A DNA stretch of 60,923 nucleotides, from positions 1 through 60,923 of the forward strand of contig JAIQZR010000096.1 in NCBI GenBank assembly GCA_021777035.1, written 5' to 3'. This document shows, in pieces, positions 1 through 9,607 of this stretch. The notes under the pieces were generated by a model. That model was not told the DNA's origin and did not search any database. It saw only the letters and a program-made list of their open reading frames with translations. Within the stretch, counting starts at the first letter, position 1, and each line of letters begins with the position of its first letter. Position numbers and translations under genes: made by a program. The stretch comes from Candidatus Scalindua sp. (GTDB lineage: Bacteria > Planctomycetota > Brocadiia > Brocadiales > Scalinduaceae).

Positions 1-370
1 CTACCGCGTATTTCGCAATATCGAATATGTCCGGACGAAAAAGCGGTTCTCCTCCGCTTAAGACAAGAATAGGATTACCCGCTTCGACTATTGCATCGAC
101 GAGTTCGAAAGATTCTTTCGTGGTCAAATCATCATTCATCAACTGGGTACTCACGTCTATCCTTCTACAATGAATACACTCCAGATTACAACCAGCTGTT
201 GTTTCCCAGAAGACAAGCCGAAGCTTGTTTTGCATATTTTTCATGTATTGATTAGAAACCTTGCTATCTCCATGCTCTTTTATTTGTGAGTAAACTTCCT
301 TTATAGTGCCCTCTGGCATTCCATGCGGCATGCCATGAGAACCTGAACCATTACCGTGATCATCCTTCAT
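1..370 (-). CDS. Radical SAM protein, haem-modifying (AhbC/AhbD/NirJ-like), 3' end outside window
   Basis: About 123 N-terminal residues are visible; the rest lies beyond the left edge. Near residue 60 the motif CNLECIHC gives the CxxxCxxC that binds the radical SAM [4Fe-4S] cluster, followed by an LVLSGGEPLF segment, the GGE motif that contacts SAM. The lead-in RLVFWETTAGCNLEC resembles the NirJ/AhbC/AhbD group, which remodels porphyrin side chains in haem d1 or alternative haem b synthesis; that assignment is a family resemblance only. The first 25 residues are rich in Gly, His and Met (MPHGMPEG), an extension upstream of the usual domain start that might bind metal. The start is ATG with a purine-rich GGGGGCGAG just upstream. 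Other radical SAM peptide- or porphyrin-modifying enzymes remain possible because the C-terminal region is missing. Confidence 0.8.
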   Translation of the reverse strand, partial: MKDDHGNGSGSHGMPHGMPEGTIKEVYSQIKEHGDSKVSNQYMKNMQNKLRLVFWETTAGCNLECIHCRRIDVSTQLMNDDLTTKESFELVDAIVEAGNPILVLSGGEPLFRPDIFDIAKYAV

Positions 371-843
371 TCTCGCCCCCAGTATTCTACATTATTGATA
401 AAATGCGTCAAATTGGTTGTCCTTGACAAGGCAATTTGGCACTTTAATATTAAAATTTTGCGTAATATCGTCGATTTTACCCTTATTTTGCATAAATTCA
501 AATACAAAAATATATTGTACATACCGGCTTGACGTAAGGCGTTAGACACGAATTGCGCTAATTGGTATGAATATATGTCTAATAAATTGTTTGGCTTTGA
601 ATTAACCGGGTTATTATCAAGTGTTTTAGATTTTGACATTTGCAGTAAAAATGTTATACAATCCGAAAAATAAGCTTTTTTTACTGTAATAAGTGGGAAG
701 GTTTAAATGATAAAAACGGCTGAAGTGTGATATTAGTGATGATTGTTTAAGCGAGGAAAGTTATTTTTTCTTGAACCCTAAGTAGCAAGTTTCTAACATC
801 TATCATTAGCATCTATATTTTTAACAGGGAATATGGCTTTTTT
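371..843. other. Intergenic region between divergent radical SAM and RND adaptor genes
   Basis: AT-rich stretch without a convincing gene. A 90-codon minus-strand frame (367-639) ends in an ATGA overlap with the radical SAM start, but it has no ribosome binding site and its composition looks like translated AT-rich DNA. The region presumably holds divergent promoters; no strong -35/-10 pair stands out. Confidence 0.5.
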
Positions 844-1896
844 ATGAAAAAGAATTTCAACCTCTTTCTTCTCCCCCTTTTATTCAGCATTCTGTTCTTA
901 TCCTCATGCGGTTCAAAAAAACAAGAGGTTCCGCAGTTGTTATCCGTCTCCAACAATCCGATGACGGTAAGTGGTGTCGTGTTACGTTTCCAGCCGCTCG
1001 ACAATGTTGTCCGATCTTCCGGAACTATTCTCGCTTCGGAATCGGTCGATCTTGCCGTTGAAACTTCAGGCAGAATAGAGAAGATTTATTTTAAGGAAGG
1101 AGCACACGTCAAGAAAAACGAACTGCTGGTAACGATCAACGATGATGATCTTCGGGCACAGCTAAAAAAAACGGAGTTCCAGATACAGATTGCAATAGAA
1201 CAAGAGCATCGCCAAAAACAAATATTTGAAATCAAAGACATCATCAGTCAGCAGGATTATGATATTTCCGTTAACACTGTAAACACGCTAAAGGCTGACC
1301 GCGAAAATCTTATTGCCTCAATTAGAAAGAAAGAGATCCGAGCCCCGTTTGACGGTGTCATCGGACTGAGATATGTGAGTGAAGGAAGTTACGTTTCCCA
1401 GACCACACACATTGCATCAATTCAAAAGATTGATCCGTTGAAGGTAGATTTTGCCATCCCTGAAAAATATGCTAATCAGGTTTCCGTAGGAGATCTTGTG
1501 CAGTTCAGAGCCGACGAAACGAAACAGCATTTTACCGGAACGGTGTATGCTATTGAACCAAAGATTGATCCCAATACGCGCACATTGCAATTGCGGGCGT
1601 TGTGTGAAAATAAATCGGAGAAAATTTTCCCCGGTTCGTATGTGCAAATTGAACTTCGTTTACAACAAATCACCAACGCATTAATGATTCCGACACAGGC
1701 TATTATTCCTGTGTTGAAAGGACATACTGTCTTCGTGGAAAAGAACGGCGTTGTCGTTTCTGTTCCGGTTAAAATAGGTATTCGAAATGCTTCGGAAGTA
1801 CAGATTGTTGAAGGACTTTCTGTCGGTGATACGATTATTATGACAGGGCTTATGCGATTACGCCCTGGTATGCCTGTAAATATCGCTCTAAAATAA
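844..1896 (+). CDS. RND efflux periplasmic adaptor (HlyD/MFP family), lipoprotein
   Basis: 350 residues. Membrane fusion protein that links an inner-membrane RND pump to an outer-membrane channel. The N-terminus is a lipoprotein signal peptide with lipobox LSSC (Cys about residue 22), so the protein is probably anchored to a membrane and faces the periplasm. Next come a barrel-sandwich (lipoyl-like) half around GRIEKIYFKEGAHVKK, a short alpha-hairpin, the second half KEIRAPFDGVIGLRYVSEG, a beta-barrel domain and a membrane-proximal domain ending at GMPVNI. Length and order match the AcrA/MexA family. The permease gene begins 92 bp downstream on the same strand, so the two very likely form one transcription unit. 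No TolC-like gene is present. Base use looks less AT-rich than in the genes further right, hinting at a different origin. Substrate unknown. Confidence 0.93.
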   Translation: MKKNFNLFLLPLLFSILFLSSCGSKKQEVPQLLSVSNNPMTVSGVVLRFQPLDNVVRSSGTILASESVDLAVETSGRIEKIYFKEGAHVKKNELLVTINDDDLRAQLKKTEFQIQIAIEQEHRQKQIFEIKDIISQQDYDISVNTVNTLKADRENLIASIRKKEIRAPFDGVIGLRYVSEGSYVSQTTHIASIQKIDPLKVDFAIPEKYANQVSVGDLVQFRADETKQHFTGTVYAIEPKIDPNTRTLQLRALCENKSEKIFPGSYVQIELRLQQITNALMIPTQAIIPVLKGHTVFVEKNGVVVSVPVKIGIRNASEVQIVEGLSVGDTIIMTGLMRLRPGMPVNIALK

Positions 1897-1988
1897 AACA
1901 AAAAGAATACCACAAAGAGGGTTTTGAAACACTTGTTTCCTTTTTTACATCGTGGTACCATTGCGGAAAATTTTTAACCTTTGTATAC

Positions 1989-4900
1989 ATGAGCTTATCC
2001 TCCATTAGCATAAAACGTCCTGTCCTCGCGATCGTCATGTCGCTGGTTATTATGCTGTTTGGCATTATTAGTTTCGATTTCCTCGGCGTACGCGAATATC
2101 CCGCCATCGATCCTCCGTTTATTAACGTCCGTACCAGCTACGCCGGAGCTAATGCAGATGTTATCGAATCTCAGATTACGGAACCGCTGGAAAAAGCGAT
2201 CAATGGAATTGCCGGCATCCGCAATATTTCATCCAGCAGCGCGCAGGGTGTCAGCAAAATTTCGGTAGAGTTTAATCTCGATGCCGATCTCGAAGCAGCG
2301 GCTAACGATGTCCGCGATAAAGTTTCCGGTGCTCTACGGCGGCTTCCACAGGACATCGATGCACCTCCAATCGTCAGCAAAAGCGATGCAGACGCCGGCG
2401 CGATTATTTCACTGACGGTTCAAAGTGACACGCGAAATCAACTTGAGCTGAGCGATTACGCGGAAAACGTGCTCGGACAAAACTTCCAAACGATCCCGGA
2501 TGTCAGCACAACACAGATATGGGGACAAAAACGGTACGCAATGCGGATATGGATCGATCCGGCAAAACTTTCAGCATACGGATTAACACCGCTTGATGTA
2601 AGAAATGCTCTTGAAAATGAAAATGTCGAACTCCCGTCCGGAAAAATTACTGGAAATAAAACGGAATTGACCGTTAATACCAAGGGACGGCTGAAAACAG
2701 TCGATGATTTCAATAATCTTATCGTGAAGTCGTACGGAACAAAGATTGTTCGCGTGAGTGACATCGGTTTTGCTAATCTCGGGCCCGAGAATGAAGAAAC
2801 AATTTTAAAACTATCCGGCACTCCAATGGTTGCTGTTGCCATTGTTCCACAACCGGGAGCTAATTACGTTGAGATTGCGGATGAATTTTACCGGCGCCTC
2901 GATCAAATCAAGAAAGAACTTCCTGACGATATCAGGCTTAACATTGCAATGGATAATACGCTTTTTATTAAGCGTTCTATCGTCGAAGTACAGGAGACTA
3001 TCATCATTGCGGTACTACTCGTTGTCGGCATCATCTTCCTTTTCTTCCGCGAATGGATTATTGCATTACGACCATTGGTCGATATCCCCGTTTCATTGAC
3101 CGGTGCATTCTTTATTATGTACGTGATGGGATTTTCCATTAACACATTGACACTTCTCGCCATCGTTCTCGCTACTGGTCTTGTTGTTGACGACGGTATT
3201 GTCGTTACTGAAAATATTTTTAAGAAAGCAGAACGAGGACTTCCGCCGATGCAGGCGGCATTGGAAGGTTCAAAAGAAATTTTCTTTGCCGTTATTTCAA
3301 CATCCATCACACTCGCTGCTGTATTTTTACCGATTATTTTTATGCAGGGGTTTGTCGGGCGGTTGTTTAGGGAGTTTGGTATCGTTATTGCCGGAACAGT
3401 ATTGATCTCCGCTTTCGTTTCTCTTTCTCTCACACCGATGTTAAATGCTCGCCTCATCCGGAAAAAACAGACGCACAGCAGATTTTATAAATTCACGGAA
3501 CCGTACTTCGTCTGGTTGAACGGTTTTTATGAACGAACGCTTGCTTTAGGAATGAAACATCGCTGGGCAGCGACGGTAACGATTTTTATTTCGCTTGGCC
3601 TTATTGTCTTAATCGGCAGTTCACTGCAAACCGAGCTTGCACCTCTTGACGACAGAAGCTTACTTCGTATGCAAATTACGGCACCGGAGGGGGCATCGTT
3701 CGAATATACTGACGCTTTCATGGACAGTATTATAAATGTAGTAGACAATTCCATTCCGGAAACAGCGGCATGTTTGAGTGTTACCGCTCCGGGATTTTCC
3801 GGTTCAGGAGCAACTAACACGGGATTTTTCAGAATTCGGCTTGTTGAGCCGAATCAACGAAACAGGTCGCAACAGGAGATTGCTAATTATCTTTCAGCAA
3901 AGACGCGCACGATGAACGAAGCACGAGCGTTTGTTATTCAGGAGCAGACCATATCCGTCGGAAGAAGCGGAAGAGGGTTGCCAGTGCAATATGTGCTGCA
4001 AAATCAAAACTTTGAAAAGCTGCGAGGGTTTGTACCGAAATTTATGGAAGAGGTGAATAAGAGCGACGTGTTTCCAAATGCCGATGTGAATTTAAAATTT
4101 AACAGGCCGGAGATTGATATATCTATTGACCGTGACCGTGCACGAGCACTTGGTGTTACAGTTATGGATATTGCTCAGACACTACAGCTTGCGTTTAGCG
4201 GACAGCGCTTTTCTTATTTTGAAATGAACGGATTCCAATACCAGGTGATCGGGCAGGTGGATAGAGCCAACCGCGATGAACCGCTTGACCTGATATCACT
4301 CTATGTTCGGAACAACCGCGATGAATTGATTCAGATGGACAATCTTGTCGTCTTGAAAGAACAAAGCGCTCCCCCGCAACTGTACCATTTTAATCGGTTC
4401 AAATCCGCAACAGTTTCTGCAGGACTGGCACCCGGAAGGACGGTCGGTGACGGCATCAAAGAGATGGACAGGATTGCAAAAAAGATACTCGATGATACGT
4501 TTACAACGGATCTTTCAGGGCCGTCGCGTGACTACGCGGAAAGTTCATCCAACACACTTTTTGCCTTTATTCTTGCGTTAGTTTTAGTATATCTTATTCT
4601 TGCCGCACAATTTGAAAGTTTTGTCGACCCGTTTGTCATAATGTTAACCGTACCGTTTGCGCTTTCCGGTGCATTGTTATCCCTGTGGATTATGGGTCAA
4701 ACCATCAACATCTTCAGCGAGATCGGCATTATCATGTTGATCGGCCTCGTGACAAAAAACGGTATTTTGATCGTGGAATTTGCAAACCAGCAGAAGGAGA
4801 AAGGAATGAATCTATTCGATGCAGCAAAGTTTGCCGCCGCATCCCGATTTCGCCCGATTCTGATGACGAGTCTTTCTACGATGCTCGGTGCATTACCGAT

Positions 4901-5045
4901 AGCACTGGCAATCAGCAGCGGAGCAACAAGCCGCATCTCTATGGGCATCGTTGTCATAGGCGGAGTGTTCTTCTCGCTGATCTTAACACTCTTTGTTATA
5001 CCTGTAATGTACACGTTCTTTTCGAAGGAGATGAAGGAAGAATAG
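1989..5045 (+). CDS. RND-family multidrug efflux permease (AcrB/MexB type)
   Basis: 1018 residues, the usual length of a proton-driven RND pump. The N-terminus (SIKRPVLAIVMSLVIMLFG) is the first transmembrane helix, followed by a large periplasmic porter loop, helices 2-6, a second periplasmic loop and helices 8-12. The proton-relay residues are visible: paired Asp in LVVDDGIVVTEN (helix 4) and Lys in GLVTKNGILIVEFAN (helix 10). The spacing to the adaptor gene supports a two-gene operon. The sequence style (SLSSISIKRPVLAIVMSL start and VREYPAIDPPFINVRTSY) resembles pumps of Bacteroidota/Chlorobiota, so horizontal acquisition is possible but unproven. Heavy-metal type CusA motifs are not evident, so hydrophobic or amphiphilic drugs are more likely substrates than metals. 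There is no clear ribosome binding site before the ATG. Confidence 0.95.
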   Translation: MSLSSISIKRPVLAIVMSLVIMLFGIISFDFLGVREYPAIDPPFINVRTSYAGANADVIESQITEPLEKAINGIAGIRNISSSSAQGVSKISVEFNLDADLEAAANDVRDKVSGALRRLPQDIDAPPIVSKSDADAGAIISLTVQSDTRNQLELSDYAENVLGQNFQTIPDVSTTQIWGQKRYAMRIWIDPAKLSAYGLTPLDVRNALENENVELPSGKITGNKTELTVNTKGRLKTVDDFNNLIVKSYGTKIVRVSDIGFANLGPENEETILKLSGTPMVAVAIVPQPGANYVEIADEFYRRLDQIKKELPDDIRLNIAMDNTLFIKRSIVEVQETIIIAVLLVVGIIFLFFREWIIALRPLVDIPVSLTGAFFIMYVMGFSINTLTLLAIVLATGLVVDDGIVVTENIFKKAERGLPPMQAALEGSKEIFFAVISTSITLAAVFLPIIFMQGFVGRLFREFGIVIAGTVLISAFVSLSLTPMLNARLIRKKQTHSRFYKFTEPYFVWLNGFYERTLALGMKHRWAATVTIFISLGLIVLIGSSLQTELAPLDDRSLLRMQITAPEGASFEYTDAFMDSIINVVDNSIPETAACLSVTAPGFSGSGATNTGFFRIRLVEPNQRNRSQQEIANYLSAKTRTMNEARAFVIQEQTISVGRSGRGLPVQYVLQNQNFEKLRGFVPKFMEEVNKSDVFPNADVNLKFNRPEIDISIDRDRARALGVTVMDIAQTLQLAFSGQRFSYFEMNGFQYQVIGQVDRANRDEPLDLISLYVRNNRDELIQMDNLVVLKEQSAPPQLYHFNRFKSATVSAGLAPGRTVGDGIKEMDRIAKKILDDTFTTDLSGPSRDYAESSSNTLFAFILALVLVYLILAAQFESFVDPFVIMLTVPFALSGALLSLWIMGQTINIFSEIGIIMLIGLVTKNGILIVEFANQQKEKGMNLFDAAKFAAASRFRPILMTSLSTMLGALPIALAISSGATSRISMGIVVIGGVFFSLILTLFVIPVMYTFFSKEMKEE

Positions 5046-5279
5046 GCATGTCTGAAGTGTATTTCAACAGGTGACTGTACGCAGTGTATGTTGTATGACT
5101 AGTTGGTGTAGTGTTAGAGAAAAAGAAGAGGTATCGGTAAGAGATCATAGAGATTGTATTGCCTGGAATTTGCATGGATACTTCATTTTTCATTGATTTT
5201 AATGGTAAGTAACCTTATTATTACTCTGTACTCAATATTAAAGGATTCAACATTTAGAGTTAATCAATTCTTTTGATGA

Positions 5280-5285
5280 TATAAT
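5280..5285 (+). promoter_or_regulatory. Perfect -10 box (TATAAT) placed for a leaderless cimA mRNA
   Basis: TATAAT lies only six bases before the cimA ATG, and no Shine-Dalgarno sequence precedes that ATG. If this box is used, transcription would start at or next to the start codon. The -35 region is poor (no good TTGACA match at 16-18 bp), so the call is tentative. Confidence 0.4.
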
Positions 5286-5291
5286 ATAGTC

Positions 5292-6866
5292 ATGAAAACC
5301 AGAGAGAGTGTCATAATATACGATACAACACTGCGTGACGGCAGCCAGACGGAAGGTATCTCGTTTTCTCTGCAGGATAAAATCGGGATAGCGCTTAAAC
5401 TTGATGATCTTGGCGTAGATTACATTGAGGGTGGTTATCCTTTATCAAATCCAAAAGATAAGAATTTTTTCAAAGAGATTAGAAAGAATTCATTACAAAA
5501 TGCAAAGGTTGCGGCATTTGGCAGTACAAAGCGGGCGAATAAAAAGGCATCGGAAGATCCTGGAATAAAAGCCCTGCTTTTAACAGAGATGCCCGTCGTA
5601 ACAATCGTAGCCAAGAGTTGGGACTTCCATGTAACCGATGTTCTCAAAGTTTCATTGGATGAAAATCTGAAAATGGTATCTGAAACAGTCAAATATTTGA
5701 AATCAAATGGAAGAGAGGTAATCCTTGATGCAGAACATTTCTTTGACGGGTACATGAATAATTTCAGATATTCATTAAAAGTATTAAAGGCTGCACAGGA
5801 TTCAGGGGCAGACACAATTGTTCTTTGTGATACGAATGGAGGTTGTTTGCCACATGAAGTGGAAAAGATCACGGGAAACGTTATAACCAAGATAAAAGTG
5901 CCGCTGGGTATACACACACACAACGACGGTGAACTGGCAGTGGCAAATGCCTTAGCCGCCATTAATTCCGGTGCCAGACATGTACAGGGGACAATAAACG
6001 GGCTTGGAGAGAGATGCGGCAACGCAAATCTCTGTTCGGTAATACCGAATCTGGTATTGAAGAATAAATTTAAGTGTCTTGGCAATTCGGAACTCAAAAA
6101 ACTTACGGAAATATCAAGATATGTCAATGAAGTGGCAAATTTTATACCCATGGCGAATCAGCCTTTTGTGGGTTCAAGTGCTTTTGCACACAAGGGCGGT
6201 TTGCACGTAAATGCGATACAAAAGAATAGTAGTACTTATGAGCATATAGAACCGGAAACGGTCGGAAACGAGAGGAGAATATTAATATCCGAACTCTCCG
6301 GAAGTTCAAATATTCTCAAAAAGGTTGAAAAATATAAAATTGCACATGATCAGAAAACAATGAAAAAGATCCTGAATAAAGTCCAGGATATGGAGAATGA
6401 GGGATATCATTTTGAATCTGCAGAAGGCTCTTTTGATCTCCTGGTTAAGAAAGTGATCGGTAAGCACAAAGGGTTTTTCGATCTTGAAGATTTCAGGGTA
6501 ATTGTAGAAAGAGGAAAAGATGGGAAATCTATTACCCGTGCAACCGTTAAAATTAAGGTTAATGGTGTAGAGGAGTTGACGGTTAGCGATGGGGATGGCC
6601 CTGTAAACGCCCTGGACGGAGCCTTGCGAAAAGCCCTTGAGAAATTCTATCCATCTCTTGCGGATATGCATCTCATCGATTTTAAGGTACGTGTTATCAA
6701 CCCCAAAGAAGCATCTGCCGCAAAGGTAAGGGTCATAATCGAATCTCATGATCACAAAGATACCTGGGGCACTGTCGGAGTATCTGGCAACCTGATCGAA
6801 GCGAGCTGGCAAGCTCTTGTTGAAAGTATTGAATATAAACTTTTAAAGGATGAAGATGGAGACTGA
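5292..6866 (+). CDS. cimA: (R)-citramalate synthase, isoleucine biosynthesis
   Basis: 524 residues. Condenses pyruvate and acetyl-CoA to citramalate, the threonine-independent entry to isoleucine. The HMGL-like TIM barrel occupies about residues 1-280: DTTLRDGSQTEGISFS holds the first metal-binding Asp and catalytic Arg, and GIHTHNDGELAVANA the metal-binding His pair. A linker region and a C-terminal LeuA-type allosteric domain (about 395-520, with VSDGDGPVNALDGAL) follow. Length and the TEGISFS signature favour CimA over 2-isopropylmalate synthase LeuA, which has a different N-terminal signature. The gene overlaps valS by 11 bp, so the two are translationally coupled. The start codon falls at the conserved N-terminus of the family and is preceded by TATAAT rather than a ribosome binding site. 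Confidence 0.93.
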   Translation: MKTRESVIIYDTTLRDGSQTEGISFSLQDKIGIALKLDDLGVDYIEGGYPLSNPKDKNFFKEIRKNSLQNAKVAAFGSTKRANKKASEDPGIKALLLTEMPVVTIVAKSWDFHVTDVLKVSLDENLKMVSETVKYLKSNGREVILDAEHFFDGYMNNFRYSLKVLKAAQDSGADTIVLCDTNGGCLPHEVEKITGNVITKIKVPLGIHTHNDGELAVANALAAINSGARHVQGTINGLGERCGNANLCSVIPNLVLKNKFKCLGNSELKKLTEISRYVNEVANFIPMANQPFVGSSAFAHKGGLHVNAIQKNSSTYEHIEPETVGNERRILISELSGSSNILKKVEKYKIAHDQKTMKKILNKVQDMENEGYHFESAEGSFDLLVKKVIGKHKGFFDLEDFRVIVERGKDGKSITRATVKIKVNGVEELTVSDGDGPVNALDGALRKALEKFYPSLADMHLIDFKVRVINPKEASAAKVRVIIESHDHKDTWGTVGVSGNLIEASWQALVESIEYKLLKDEDGD

Positions 6867-9552
6867 TTTACCAACAAAATACAATCCGAAGGAGATCGAG
6901 GACAAATGGTATAGCTTCTGGGAAGAGGGCAATTTCTTTCATTGTGAACCGGATTCTGCCAAAAAACCCTACACTATAGTAATTCCTCCTCCAAATGTTA
7001 CCGGTGTCTTGCATATGGGGCATGCGCTCAATAATATATTGCAGGATATACTGATAAGATGGCGAAGGATGCAGGGATACAACACGCTGTGGATGCCGGG
7101 GACAGATCATGCGGGCATAGCAACACAAAATGTCGTTGAAAGGAAATTAGCAAAAAAAGGCACAAACCGGCATGAGCTTGGACGGGAAAAGTTTATCGAA
7201 GAGGTGTGGAAATGGAAAAAAGAGTACGGTTCTGAAATACTTAATCAGCTTAGAAAACTGGGCTCTTCGTGTGATTGGAAAAGAGAAAGATTTACGATGG
7301 ACGAAGGTTTGTCAAAAGCCGTTAAAGAGGCGTTTGTTAAACTGTATGAAAAAGGATTTATTTATAAAGGGAAATACATTGTTAACTGGTGCCCAAGGTG
7401 TCTTACCGCAATTTCAGATGATGAAGTAGAACATGAAGACCATGAAGGACATCTCTGGCATATCAGATATCCTTTCCGGGATGCACCACATTTGTTTGTT
7501 ACTATTGCGACAACTCGTCCTGAAACTATGCTGGGTGATGTTGCTGTTGCGGTAAATCCGGAGGATGAAAGATATAAGGACATGATAGGTGAGATGCTCG
7601 TTCTTCCGGTGGTAGGACGTGAAATACCCATAATTGCGGATGAAGCGGTAGATCCCGAATTTGGTACTGGTGCCGTAAAGGTTACTCCCGCACATGATCC
7701 AAACGATTTCGAGATCGGCAAGAGGCATAATCTGGATCACGTTATAATTATGAATGAAGACGGAACTATAAGAGGAGATGCAGAGAATTATATAGGTATG
7801 GACAGGTATGAATGCCGAGAGGCGTTGGTTGATGAGCTTAAAGAAGAAAAAAATATGGTAAAGGTTCAACCACATTCACACTCAGTAGGGCACTGTTATC
7901 GCTGTAGAACTGTTATAGAACCCTACCTTTCTGAACAGTGGTTTGTCAAGATGAAGCCTTTGGCAGAAGCGGCAATTGCAGCGCAAAAGAGTGGGAATGT
8001 TACGTTCCATCCTGAAAGATGGACTAAGGTTTATTTGAGTTGGCTTGAAAATGTAAGGGATTGGTGTATCTCAAGGCAGATATGGTGGGGTCACAGGATT
8101 CCGGCATGGCAATGTGAAAGTTGTGACGAAATCAACATTGCTCGCGAAGCCCCGGAGAAATGCTCAAAATGTGGTCATGATACATTGATTGAAGAGACAG
8201 ACGTTCTGGACACATGGTTTAGTTCTGCACTATGGCCATTTTCTACAATGGGATGGCCTGAAGAGACTGAGGAGTTGAAATATTACTACCCAACATCTAC
8301 ACTAGTTACTGACCGTGGTATTATATATTTCTGGGTGGCAAGGATGGTGATGATGGGTCTGGAACTCAGGAACGAAGTCCCATTTTCAAATGTGTACGTG
8401 CATGGTACTATCCTAGATGATTTGGGTAGGAAAATGAGCAAGTCTCTGGGTAATGGGATTGACCCTCTGTTAATGATTGACCAGTACGGAGCCGATGCAG
8501 TAAGAACATCAATAATAATGCTGACTGTGGAGGGGCAGGACGTAAAACTCAATGAAAACAGGTTTGAAATGGGCAGGAATTTCATTAATAAGGTATGGAA
8601 TGCCTCCAGATTTGCGATGATGAATCTGGACTCTAATGGATCATCAGATATACAAATTACAGCGGATGACTACTGTTTTGAAGATGTTTGGATAATCAGC
8701 CGCCTTAATTCAGTTACAGAAACGTGTACGAGCGCCCTGGAGAAGTACAGGTTTAATGAGGCCATAAGAACACTTTATGAATTTATCTGGAATGACTTTT
8801 GTGATTGGTACCTGGAGATAATTAAGCCGAGACTTTACAATACGGATAAGAAGGAAAGCAGGATGGTGGCACAAAAGGCGTTAGTGTCTGTGCTCAATGA
8901 TACGCTTCATTTGTTGCACCCTTTTGCTCCGTTTATGACCGAAGAGATATGGCAACACTTAAAAAGTATGGTTGCGCAAAACAGTGCGATTGCGGTTGAC
9001 TCAATGAAAAATGAAAGCTTGATGATTTGTCCATGGCCGGAAAAAGATGCTGCAAAAATTGATGATAAAGTGTTAGATACAATGCCATTGCTTCAAGACC
9101 TGGTCAGAGCGGTACGAAATATCAGAAGTAATATGAATATACCGAACAAAACGCCACTGAAGGCCATTATTTCAGTCCATGATAATGAAACCAAGACAAG
9201 ACTTGATAGCCATCATAGCTTCATTGTTCAAATGGCAAATCTTGATGGTGTAGAAATAGGTGTTGAACTGGAAAAGCCGGAATCATCTGCAAGCGAGGTG
9301 GTAAACGATATACAGATTTTTGTTCCCTTAAAAGGACTTATAGACAAAGACGCAGAGAAAGAAAAACAGCAAGAACATTTAAACAAAACTAACTCACATC
9401 TGGAAATTGTACGAAAAAAACTCCTTAACGAGAACTTTGTTAAGAATGCCCCTGCACAAATTGTTAGCGCGGAAAGAGATAAAGAGGCAGAACTTTTAGC
9501 ACAAATTATTAAGATAAAAGATATCTTAGAAGATTTAGAAAAAGACGATTAA
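6856..9552 (+). CDS. valS: Valyl-tRNA synthetase
   Basis: Class Ia aminoacyl-tRNA synthetase charging tRNA-Val, about 898 residues. The HIGH motif appears as GVLHMGHAL near residue 55 and KMSKS as GRKMSKSLGNG near 530. Between them lies the CP1 editing domain with the TTRPETMLGDVAVAV stretch and GTGAVKVTPAHDPND, which hydrolyses Thr-tRNA-Val. CxxC pairs (CPRC; CESC and CSKC) suggest zinc sites. An anticodon-binding domain and a C-terminal coiled coil (last 65 residues, rich in Lys and Glu) finish the protein. An ATG at 6850 is also in frame, but it overlaps AAAGGA, which sits five bases before the ATG at 6856, so 6856 is chosen. The gene overlaps the end of cimA; both serve branched-chain amino acid use. 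Confidence 0.97.
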   Translation: METDLPTKYNPKEIEDKWYSFWEEGNFFHCEPDSAKKPYTIVIPPPNVTGVLHMGHALNNILQDILIRWRRMQGYNTLWMPGTDHAGIATQNVVERKLAKKGTNRHELGREKFIEEVWKWKKEYGSEILNQLRKLGSSCDWKRERFTMDEGLSKAVKEAFVKLYEKGFIYKGKYIVNWCPRCLTAISDDEVEHEDHEGHLWHIRYPFRDAPHLFVTIATTRPETMLGDVAVAVNPEDERYKDMIGEMLVLPVVGREIPIIADEAVDPEFGTGAVKVTPAHDPNDFEIGKRHNLDHVIIMNEDGTIRGDAENYIGMDRYECREALVDELKEEKNMVKVQPHSHSVGHCYRCRTVIEPYLSEQWFVKMKPLAEAAIAAQKSGNVTFHPERWTKVYLSWLENVRDWCISRQIWWGHRIPAWQCESCDEINIAREAPEKCSKCGHDTLIEETDVLDTWFSSALWPFSTMGWPEETEELKYYYPTSTLVTDRGIIYFWVARMVMMGLELRNEVPFSNVYVHGTILDDLGRKMSKSLGNGIDPLLMIDQYGADAVRTSIIMLTVEGQDVKLNENRFEMGRNFINKVWNASRFAMMNLDSNGSSDIQITADDYCFEDVWIISRLNSVTETCTSALEKYRFNEAIRTLYEFIWNDFCDWYLEIIKPRLYNTDKKESRMVAQKALVSVLNDTLHLLHPFAPFMTEEIWQHLKSMVAQNSAIAVDSMKNESLMICPWPEKDAAKIDDKVLDTMPLLQDLVRAVRNIRSNMNIPNKTPLKAIISVHDNETKTRLDSHHSFIVQMANLDGVEIGVELEKPESSASEVVNDIQIFVPLKGLIDKDAEKEKQQEHLNKTNSHLEIVRKKLLNENFVKNAPAQIVSAERDKEAELLAQIIKIKDILEDLEKDD

Positions 9553-9607
9553 ATTAGATTTTTTATTCCAATCAGAATGACAATATCATCTAGGCGGAGA
9601 TTTACCT

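Noticed and set aside
367-639. 90-codon minus-strand frame overlapping the radical SAM start by ATGA
   Set aside because: No ribosome binding site and no family features; composition typical of translated AT-rich spacer. The ATGA overlap alone is not enough.
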